Source: Ophiodon elongatus
Lineage: Eukaryota; Chordata; Actinopteri; Perciformes; Hexagrammidae
Reading direction: 5' to 3'
NCBI GenBank assembly: GCA_016806645.1
Contig: JACSYO010001861.1
Location: 1,340,501-1,404,500, forward strand
DNA length: 64,000 nucleotides
The first letter of the stretch is position 1. Each line of letters opens with the position of its first letter. Under the pieces are notes generated by a model that did no database searches, was not told the DNA's origin, and worked only from the letters and a program-made list of their open reading frames with translations. Below, in pieces: positions 47,481 through 59,400 of the stretch. Both the position numbers and the translations under genes were made by a program.

Positions 47481-50400
47481 CTATTAAGGTAACAGTAATG
47501 GTTGAGAAAAAAGACTGCATGTAGCACCTTTATTAAGACATGAGTCACGGCTGTGTCATCACTTAAGATTCTGGTTGCGATGCTCTTGATGATTAATTGT
47601 ATCAATAAACTGGCTTAATGAGTAGAAGCCGTTCAAGGCACAGTAACCTCTGCCCATTAGATGTTATAGCCCATTTGGAGATGCCACGCAGTGCTTATTC
47701 ACACTTACCCACTCCACTCAAGCGGTTTCTTTGCCACCATGTATGTGCGGCTGGGCCTTTTTATTTTATCTTGTTATGAAGAGAGTATTTATCATCATAT
47801 ATATTTTTCAGCAGAAAGTACAACTGTTTGATTGTCTTGCTACCTTTCAGGACAGCAGTAGGTGTAGCTCTTAGGTATGGGTGGCTCTGGTTCGGTGGTT
47901 GGAGGAAGGGTGGAGACGCGGCAGTGGTTTGCACACAGCAGCAGGCCGAGACACAGACACAGCACCAGAGACAGCAGCAGGTAGTTCTGCCTGTCTGACA
48001 CCTAGGAGACAGACCATTGATTACATCATGAATCAAACAGTGGCCATGGCTGATGTATTGTGAAGACAGAAAAATACAGTGAAGAAAATGTTTATATAGT
48101 AACCATGTAAATTAAATTAATATAACCAACATGCAAATTTTCCCAGTAGTCAACTGTAACAGAGTACAGTTACATTTAATGTACCCGTATTCCGTAACGC
48201 TGTACCGTTACTCCCAAGACTGGTCAGCACGCATGTGTCATCCTAATGACTTGGTCCCAGGAAAAAAACTAAATTTACTATCAGGCTGAAAAAACTCCTA
48301 ATTACAGATGAAGGCTTTGTGCCTGGAGCGTTGTATCTACCTCATCCTGCAGTTGGCTGACTCTGACAGACAGGTTGAGAACCAGCTGAGTCAAATTCTC
48401 CAGCTGGCCCTGCAACAGCTGAATGGACTCAGTCTGACGCTGATCCTACGGGAGGGAAAGGACAACAAATTAAGCAACCAGACACACACACACACGCACA
48501 ATCACATCACTGAAATAGTATGTGTATGTATTATGAATAAATATTTGAACGTACAATGTTGTTTTTTCTGAGTTTGTCATTACGAGTGACCCTTTTCACA
48601 TTACATGTCGTCATTTGATCGATTGCTAGTATTAAGATTTTGATTAGTGCAGCTTTAAATCCACAGCAGAAAGCTTTTGGGAAAAACAAATCTGTGGCAA
48701 GATTGTACTCCGCCGAGCAAGATTCTCAAATGCATTTTGAATCAATACAACAATATGGTTTTGGGACAACTCACTGAAAGTCACACAAGAAAGCATATAG
48801 CTCTAAATTTCAACTGTCTGGATGAACATCTGTACCCTTTCATTGCTCACCTGTTCCTCTGCTATTCTAGAAGTGTTCTGGAGTTTAATGACGGTGGTGT
48901 TGAAAGCCTTCTGCATCTCTTCCATCTGCTTTCGATATCTTGAATCAAAACATGGAAGATTAAGTCTGAATATCAGCCCCTACTCAGTTTATAAACAAAG
49001 GACAACAACCATACTTTCTTTCTCTGTAGCACTGGTCCGTGTCCCTGTTTCTCACCTCTGGCTTAGCTGCTCCAGGTAGCGTCCGCTGAGCGACATGTTC
49101 ATCTCCAGGGCCTTGATGCGGTTGTTGAGTCTCATGAACACGGACTCCTTCTGGCTGGAGCCATGCACTGCGTTTCCGTTCTGATCCGTGCCATTGGGTG
49201 GCTCTGCATAGATGTCCGAGAGAGACGGCGAGGGAGGCGAGGAAGGCTTGCCACCTGACGATGTAGAGATGTCTTCCGCGGACTCCTCCGTTTTAGTTTC
49301 TGGGATGACCGAGTGACCACCAGAGGGCTCGAGTTCTGTAATGATGTCTGGAGCAGGGCGGGATACTTCAGAGGAAGTTGTACTACTTTCAGGTACAGCT
49401 GGTGGGTCAGGGTGATGTTCTAATTGAGGAGAGGTGGTGGGATGGAGAACTTGGGATTCATCCGTTATATCTGGGGTTTGCATTGAGGCGTTTATCTCTG
49501 TTACAGAAACCTCATTGTCAGACTTCTCTTCTGTTGGTGCCACTGAGGCATCGTCCACTGCTGCACTGACCCCAGGTTTTACATAGACGGAGCTACTGAG
49601 AGAAGCTGAAGGCTCAATGTGCTTCTCCTCTGCCAGCACATCCTGGCTCTTTTCTGGCTTTGGCTCCTCAGAAGACAGCTGTGGTGTCTCCACAATAGGG
49701 GTAGGTTTGGCAGAGGATGAGTCAGTGGCACTGGGTTTGGGGAGGTTCAAGGTTTGACTGGGCTCCAACAAAGGAGGTTCAGACATAGACTCTTTATGAG
49801 ATTCTACTGGGTTCCCTGGAGGAGGTGGCATTTCTGATGGTCTGGCTCCGCTCTCTAGCTCCTGTTCAGAGGCTTGTTCTTGTTCATGGGGCTGATGTAC
49901 CTCACTGTAATGCTGCTGAAGTTCAGGGTAGGCAGAGGGGGACAGGGGTATATGCCTTGTGGGTGTTAGAATGGGTATAATCATTTGCTTTCTATTCATA
50001 GTTTGGCATTTCCTTTTTTTGGACAGCAGGGCTGAACACTGCCAATGGAGATACTCCTGGAGGGAAGCTGCACAAGAGCAAGAGGAAGAAAAGGAAGCAA
50101 GTAGTGGACAGTAGTTCTGGATTTCTTGTCGGTGCTCATGCTGATCCTTTTTCTGTTTTTCCACATCAAACTCCTCCTTATCCAAAAGAGTGATTGTAGA
50201 GCTGATTGGTTCTTCCTCGTCTTTCTGTAAAGGAATGACAATTTTTTCTTCCACTTGGGGAAGCTCATATTTGCTTGTATCAGCTGTAGATATCTCTGAC
50301 GTATAGGTCTCTGAGGACAGGGCTACAGTCGCAGGGACATTGGGGTCTGGAAAAATCTCTTCCACTTCAGAGTCTGGACTACAAAGGGAGAAGGACAACA

Positions 50401-53400
50401 TAGTACATTTAGTAAATACAGTAATGGAAAAGAACAATAGAACAAATAGAGAGCATGTAGAGCAACTCTCATCCATTATTTCACAAACCACTAGCTAATG
50501 GAAAAGCCATTGTCCAGTTATGAGGAACTAATAAAAGCTCTTTAAGTGGGAACAGTGCTTCAGTGCTTTCTTTTATATCTCTTTTAGCAGAGGTACACTG
50601 GGCCCTCATTTACAGAAGCAAAGACAATAACATTTCAATCAGTCAGTAAAATGAAATTAAGTTTTTTTGTCCAACTCTGAAAACAATGCCGGATTTAAGG
50701 TTTGTTGAAGGTGAATTTACAATTATGAAAAATAACTTATGAGACTCATAACATGTACTCACACTGAAGTGAGATCTTTAGTGGTAGTTGTAGAGCTGGT
50801 TTCAAGTTGGGCTGATGACTCAGTCATGTTCACTTCCTCTGATGAAAGGTTACCTACAAAAAGTAAATAAGAAAAACATTGAGAGTGAACACACAAATAA
50901 ATATAAATGTCTAAAATCATCACCAACATGTATTGCGAACAACTGAATCATTGGAAAAACTGACTGTACCTGCTTAAAAAAAAGGTTGTGAGAGAAAACT
51001 GGATGTCAGAGCTACCAGGCAGAAATGTCAAGCTATGTGTTGTGGTGGTCATACCTTGCATCTCTGAGCCTCCACCGAGAACATTGACAGCAATGTTATT
51101 TACCATGTTCAAAATCACATCTGAAGAGAAAATGTAAACAACAGAGTAGCAAGTCAATACAGTTGTCCAGGTTTGGGATAATGGTAGTCAACTTTATGCA
51201 GTAGAAATCCATGTTTACGCTACTTACCCGTTGCTGATCCAATCAGATTATTGGGTAACTTGACTTCACCAGGTGCATATCCAGGAGGATAATCTGTAGG
51301 GAGCAGTGTACTTAATAACACGCACCAATCTCATGACAAACCATTAAAGGGTAATGACAAGTATGACCGTAAACCCACTTGAAATTCTGGGATTTTGGTG
51401 CGGTGACCGTAAACATTATGTCTGAACACACACATGAACAGGGTCATTTCAATGTGACTAGTTTATTATAATTTCCTGTGTGGTACAAACTGTACCAAAT
51501 TGGTTTGTGTGTCTCCTAACTCCTAACTTTATCAAATATGTAATGATCTATGTTCTCACCCAAGTCATCATCCTGATCGTCTGGTCTTTCTACGGGATCA
51601 GCTATCTCCTCGTACTCTTCAACCATGCTTGTGCCAAACACCCTGGCAAAAAAAGTAAATCAAAATTCTATAACCAAGCTCATATTAGAGTGAAATCTAA
51701 TCTGTTTTATACAGGAAACATAAAAGTGATCCACTCTCAAGTCTTGGAGAGCATGTAGGAGGCAAAGAGTTACACTAAAAGCCTTCAACACAAACTCTCT
51801 CACACACACACACCAACAGCTGGTCCTCTTTATCAACATGAGACGGTTTCAATTTCTATACATAAACTTTAGCCATATGCATTTTGCAGAAGTGTAAAGA
51901 ACAGCTGGTAACATGTGCATTAGCTCTCGTTGTTCCCCCCAAAGGCTGCGTGTACAGTGTGGACAAAAGACTGTGTGTTTGGGGTGAGCTGGCCATGACC
52001 GCATGCCAAATATTCCATAGCATCATTTGACACCATCTAGAGCTCCTGAAGTAAACAAGATATCATTTAGCAGACACACTTTAAGCCAACTGGTTTAATC
52101 AGCGTCGATTGGAATAGAAAATAAATAAAAAAGGGAAATAATAAAAACATGACACATCCATAAAAATATCAACATGTCACTTTTGATTTTGTGTTCCATC
52201 GTAAGGTTTCTCACTTCTTACAACATTCAAATCATGTTTGCAAGTATGTAAGAAAAACCTCACATTGCTTGATTACATACCTTATGAGACTGAGGGGACA
52301 GAAATGTTCAGAGCCAAAGTGAGAGACCAGCTCTACCTGAAGAAAAAAAAGAAACATTAGTCAAATATTGTAAGGGAAGTGGGTGATGCATAGAGTGCTG
52401 CAGGGATGATGTGTTTTTGGAGGCCTGGGAGTTAGCATCACACTGGTTCACTCGACAAAAACAGCCAATGGGATTTTCTGTTGGATCTTGGACCCACACA
52501 GTTGTTCAGCAAGATAATCTTGACAAATGAAAACCACTTTTATGATTTTTTTTAAACGTGAATGCAATAGGGGGTAATAGAGGTAAAAAGCTAACGCTAG
52601 ACTAAAAAAAGAACTACACCAGTCACATGACCACGAGTATATACACAACGTGGCTGTACAGGCGGACTAGTTGGCGTGATGACGTTTTGTAGTCTCATTT
52701 AGACACTTGATACCAACTGCCTTTTTTAAGAGACGAAAGAGCTTCAAAATTCACAAGAGGGGTAGCTAGTTTAGTATTATGTCGTAGAACAAATCATTAA
52801 AATATCTTAAACTTGTGTTAATAACAGACCTTATTTCAGGCATCTAACCAAAAACACATTAAAAAAGCCCATTGACTTTGTGACAAGGGAACCTGAAGTG
52901 CAAAAATGCTGACTCATTTCCATGCTTTAGCACCCTATTGTAATCCGAGCCGTGTTTTTTATATTATTTACAAACAGCAAAGCCATGATTTTGTAAAATC
53001 AACACAATGGTTTAAATGAAACATGAGAGACTGATTGCCAACAAACCTGAGGAACATCTCAGTAAAGGGTCAGTTAGATCATTTGACATAATATGCTTTT
53101 TTATTTGAATGACAACTGGTGGGTATCATTTCTGGGGTTATCAAATGTTCATTATGTGTGATTTTAATTCAAGGAGTATTTATTGAAGTTACAATGGGTT
53201 AGCAGCTAGCATAGCAAGTTAGATCTGAATCTGTTTGGAGTTGATCACACCACACAGACAAAAGAAAGACACAAAATACATCCCCCTCCATGTTTACTTA
53301 TCAGCTCCCACAACCACAGACCTCTACAAGAAAAGCAGGCTAACCTTTATGTACTTGGTGAACATCTGAAGCAAGAGAGACAGAAAAAAAGAATTAAAAG

Positions 53401-56400
53401 AGATGTATACATGCATTCAAAACAGGACCGAAGAGCGTATGTTGGTTTTTATTTGAGTGACTTCAAAAAGGCAAATGTCCAAATCTAGAATGTTAAAAAC
53501 TCTTAAAAAGAAGAAAAAAAATAATTACATTTTACATTTCAGAAAATGTCTGGTGCTCTTATCCAGAATAATATACCAAATGATCAACACTGAAATTGTA
53601 ATACACAAAAAGTCAAGACCTCCTTTTCTCCAGGCCATTCTACAGTGAAGAGGCAAAAACTTCCATTGAAAGAGATTCAGAGAGAAAATGTGCCGAAACA
53701 GCTGAACAGTTAAATGCTCACCTGCATTAACAGATTACAGCGATTCCTCTGCACGACATTAGCATAAAGTAGAGACGGCTGCAATGCCCATGTGTCTAGA
53801 AAAACTCACCTTCACATATTTAGCATAAAGATGCTCATCTAATGGGAAGCTCTGGACTGTGCGTTCGTCCCGGCCGTGAAAGGTTCCCAGCTTTAGCCAC
53901 TTGTTTGTTGGATATCTATCGGAGAAGATTCACACAACAAAGTCAGTTCAGTGATATGGATGTCTGGGAGTTTAAGATTACAACTTAGCGTCATTCAAAA
54001 TCACGATATTGAAAATATAGACATTTTGATCATTAAAATAGGATTTGTATATATAATTGCTCCTGAAGGCTGTGACATTGGTGTACGAGTGTGTGTAAAT
54101 GATGAGATTAGAGTCTGATGAACAGGTTGTCAACCTATATGGCACACTCGGCCATCGGTGTTTAAATGTGTGCGTTTTGAGTGGTCGGAAGACTAGAAAG
54201 GCGCAATATAAATGCAAATCCATTTACCATATAATGAACCACACTCAGGGGCAAATTAGAAAAGGATCAGGTCAATCAGTTCCTGTAGCTCGTGGTCTGA
54301 CATTTTTAATTTTTTCTCTGTCATAGCTCGGCATACTGTGTTCGTGGCGCAGTTGCACTCCGCTGCAAATCTTTACGGGCATGTTTGCACTTTAATATCA
54401 TTTGTAAGTGATACGCAAGTTATGGTGCTATCGTCAATGAGAATTCGCCCATCAGTTTTTCCAATAAAATCCCTGTAGTTTTCATCATAAATAAATTGAA
54501 AGAATACCAACATTGGCATTATACTGGTGGATATTGTACGTATGGTAGCTGCAGTGCATACCTATCACTTATGGAGACAAGAAAGTCTTGAGGGGTAGAA
54601 GAGAATAGCTCAAAGTTAGCGATGTCCAGCTGCTTCACCTGGATGGGCTCACAGAGCTCAATGATGAACCTGGGCGAGAACGACAAAAAAGCATTAAAAA
54701 ATAAAAACTGGCTTCCAGTGGAGATGAAAAGAAATGTCCTCAGGTTGAATCTGTGGATACAAAGCAGGAGATGCAAGCATACTACATACCAGATTTTATT
54801 GCTACAGGGGTTTAGCATGTATAAGTCCATGTTCTCCTTCAAAATGGATGAAGTGCTCTGTGTGGAACAAATTCACAAATCAATATGCGCTTGTATTTGT
54901 CATTATGTCTACATCCATCAGAGTAAGCAGATTCCTCAATAGGCTGTAGTACCAGACATACAGTACCTTTGCCTCTGGGTTAGCGCCAAGGATCTTGGCT
55001 CCACACTCCACTGAGGCATAGTTGTTGAAGTTCTTCTGGACCTTCTTGACCATAGGAGGAGCCCCATTGTTAGAAGTATGAGTCGACTGAGCTATTGAGA
55101 GGAAAAACAGAATAAATAACCGGAAAATGTTATGTTCTGAATCATCAGTCTTAACACAACTTTAAAAAAAGGACAAACTTGGAATCTTACTCTTTTCATT
55201 CTCGACCTTCATCATCTTCCGCGTCCACTCATCAAAAGTGGGAATGTCCTCGGGGTCTTTGATAACACTGGAATCTGTGCCTTTGGTAACAGGGGAGCTC
55301 AGGTCCTGTCAGAGATAATGAGAAAATTAGAAAATGAGAGCTGGGGCACCTCCTTTGCGAGAGAGAGGAAAAAAGTCCACACCGTATCCGAGTCCCTTAC
55401 TTGGTCTTTTAGCACGTATGATGCGTTGTCCTCCAGATGTTGTGTGCTGTGACCAGCCTGAGAAGTCAGAGGTGGGTCACTTTGGGTTTTAGTACCTGCA
55501 GTGTGAACATTGGAAGTGTTCTCCAGAACAATTGGAGGACTGCTGTGAGAATAAAAAGAACATTGTTGTTTTGTTTGAGAGTCCCATGTGTCTTTTAAGA
55601 TGAACTATAACCTAATTCTGCTGTTTACAGTGAAAGCCAACTTGATGACAATGCTAGAGAAATATTACTTTAGATATTTTTAGCTCACTAAGTAGGGCAC
55701 AAGATTCACCGTACCCACCTTTCATTGTCATATGGGTTATCCTCTTCCTCCACCTCTTCTTCTTCACAGTGCACTCGAGGCAGGTCAGAATCAATGACCT
55801 CGGGTTTAGATATGTCAGATGCATCATCTGAAACTCTGAAATGAAACAATCCATGTTACACTTTTGCAGCCATTTTATTTGCAGGGAAACATCTAAGAAA
55901 GTGTCTCATACAGTGCTGTTAGCCAAAGCAATGTACATTTCCTGAAACACCAGAATGAGATACAGCAAAGCAAGCATTTTAATTAAAATAACTGACAGAC
56001 TAAATGAACTGAACAGATCTTGTGAAAAAGAAAAGAAAATCTTGCCTATCTGGGATGTTGTCTTGAAGATTATGGGTGTTTGAGTTGTCTTCAAGCTCAG
56101 CAGCAAATTCAGAGACGGAGTGGGAGGAAGGCAGCAGTGAGGCTGAGTCCTGGTCTCGAGTGACGGAGGTTTCAGGATGTTGATTTTCCGAGCTTTGCTC
56201 AGGTTCTGGCTCAGGCTGTGAAATTATTTTGTCTGCCTCCAACTCTTCCTCTACAGCCGGCTCCTCGACTTCAAAGGCCTGATGGATAAACATTGACATA
56301 TTTGAGCTGTGGGGAAAAATATTAAAAGGGCTGGCCCATTAGCCAGAGTTGGATGTATCATCCAAACACTTAAAGCTTCACATGCTCGAGGAACGAGCCA

Positions 56401-59400
56401 TAAAAAGGACTGGATGGTACAATGCAGATCCAGTTTACTAACTGTTGTGCTGCTCTGGAGGAAACCAAATGGTAAAACTTCAGAAATCTTAGCCTAAACC
56501 ATTGAAATTACCACTTTAAGCAAATGTCACAGCAAATAATTAATATGTAGTATTTATAAAAATGTTGGAAATTTCAAATCTAAGTTTTAATTTGCTACAA
56601 CTATACTGTACCTCTATATATTGTTTTTTGTCCACCTCTTGTGCTGTCTGCTCCTCTATTTGCCGATCATCCTCTATCAACTGCTCGTTTTCAGATAAGG
56701 ACTGGGTCGGTAAGACCTGGTTTTCCTCCATCTAGAGAAAAACACACACAAATCCATAAACAGATAACATTGACACCACAAAGGGGACAGTTCAGTCGCA
56801 GAAGCCAAATCATATTACCGATACAGTTATGCAACTACTGTAAATCCAATACAAGTCTAGCATGACAGCAAAAATATCTAATGCAAGTGTATAGTCACAT
56901 GAGTTTTTTCATACAGCAACCTGGGCAATGAAATGGGTTATACTATGATAATATTCAGCTGAGGCTACCTCATGATGATGACTTCTTTCCCCTGACTCTT
57001 CCTCCGAACCGACGTCCTGTGAGGACACGGGCCTCTGGGCCTCTTGGTGCGACTCCGTGCAACCGACATAACAACTAGGGTACCTACGAGACAAGGGGAA
57101 AGAAAATCTGTGTCATAATACCACGCGAGTCAATTTGTCTGAATGTGGGTCACTAGTTAATTTGTTGGGAAAAAATGTCCCGGTATAGAAGTATAAGTAC
57201 TGTATATGGGTATTCGTAAACTCTTGAATTAAGCATACTAAACATTTTCTTTGACTGCAGTGAGTCATACACAGTGGAAGCTGCAGCCCAAAGTCACAGT
57301 GTGACGCACTGAGAAAGTCCCTGCGGCCTGTACCCCAACGTAGACAATTTATCTTATCTGTATGCAGAGCCAGGGAGTGTTGTCCCATTAGAGAGAGACA
57401 CACCTCACATTGCTCAACCCGACTGTAGGGCCTGAACAATAAATGTGAAACCTGCAATATTTTTTAAATGTTATTTATATTTTTAATATGTTCTGTTTTT
57501 GTCTGTTGTCTGAAACCTACTGTGTATGTCACCTGTTTAGTGACAAGATACAAGTTAATAAGAAAATGAAGAATGAAAAATATGGAATTATTTTTCTTCT
57601 GTAGTATTTTTTTTTTTTTATTTTTTTTTTTTATAATTAGTTAAGTTTCGCTGTGTAGATATATTAAAGCCCTCTATGTTTGTTTCAAACACCACCGTTC
57701 TCACCAGCGATACTGTGCCGGAAACAATAGTCAGGTTCACTGAGACTGTGCTCCCTCCTGGCAGGAAAACAACAATAATTAGCAGTAACAAGGCTTTAAA
57801 TAACTGCAATAATAATGGAAAGTTCCCGTGGGGGGAAAAGAGCCTCGTTGTACAGTCTCAAAGGCCGCACTCCAACAGCGACTGCAACCTTGTAAACAAT
57901 CCGAGCAATTATCTGGTTTATATTCTGGATTCCAGGTCAAGTACTCTTCTTGGCTAATGGCCACTGGGCTGGCTGGATCAACTGCTTTGTTGTCTGAGGG
58001 GCTAGACTAGTAACATACATCTTAGTGAACAACAGAGCAGTTGTTTTCTAATTGAAAGCCCCTAAAGGAGCAAGAGTGGTGTTAAGGCATGACTCGCTTA
58101 ATAATTAACTAACTGGTTACAAAGAGTTAAAGCAGTAGACTTTACAAAGAAAATTGTATAAAATCTAAAGGGTTTTTAGGTCTACCCTTCATGATGAAAT
58201 GGATATTCCCTCTGGGGGAGAGCTTACTATGCTGTACATACAGAGGAGTTTTTCAAAATTCAAGAACAGGCTAGAATAGCATGTAGTGTTAAAAGGATAG
58301 AAAACCCTGTGCAAGACTTAAAACAGAGCTTTTACAAGGAGGTTGGATATACAGAAGGGAGCGCCCTACTGTGCAACAAATTAAATAAATAAACATGTGT
58401 ACCACATGTGCAAAGATCATGTGTATGTGACACATCTCCGACAAATGACCTGTGAGTCTCAACTTCAACGTCACATGACATGATGCATCATTGATTACTC
58501 CAATTTTTTATCACATTTACTAATGCGATAAGACGATTTAGCACGTGGCAATATGGCATCACATGTATGGTGATTATGATGTCATGCACTACTCAACTCA
58601 ATTCATATAGCACCTATCATACAATCACACAGCCCAACGATTAAAACAGTACAGACAAAATAAATAAATAATAGACGATAAAAAAAATTGCAATTTTAAA
58701 ATAAATGAAAGTCCTTAAATAGGCTCAAGAGATAGAAACAGTATGAAAACCAATGATTAAGACTTCAAAATGAAGGCAATAAATGCTGTGGAATCTTAAG
58801 TAAAATCCAGCCTAAAAAGATATGACTAAAGGTTTCTTTTAAAAGTGTCAACATATGTGGAGACTGTTTCAGAGACTAGGGCCACAGTGGCTAAAAGCTC
58901 AATCCCCCTATGTTTTGGTTGAGATCCTTGGGAGGACCAGGACACCAGCTGCACATGATTTGAGGGATCTGCTAGGTGCATAGGTAAAAAGCATGTCTGA
59001 GAGATTCAGTGATTTAAAAACGAGTAAGAATATCTTAGTCAGAATCAATTATAAACCTGATAGGCAACCAATGCAATGACTTTAAAATAGGAATCATATG
59101 TGCTCTCTGACTGATCTTTGTCAGTAGTCCGGCTGCTACGTTCTGAACAAGTTGTAGGCGGTCAACAACTTATTTAGGAAGACCAAACAATAGAGCATTG
59201 CAATAGTCAAGCCTAGAGGTTATTAATGCCTGCATCAGTGTTTCTGTGTCAGTCTGAGAAAGAAATGCTGTAAACTTAGCTCGGTTTCTAAGATGATAAA
59301 ATTACAAAGCTAAAGGTAAGAAAGGGATTCAAATTAGATCTATATTCTGACAAAGTGATTCATGACATTGCATTCTCATAAACACGTTGATATTGAGGCA

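Noticed and set aside
56279..56306. Alternative acceptor (CCCCACAG) for suco exon 4
   Set aside because: A better polypyrimidine tract, but using it shifts the frame and brings an early stop; the CCATCAG acceptor at 56279-56280 keeps the phase.
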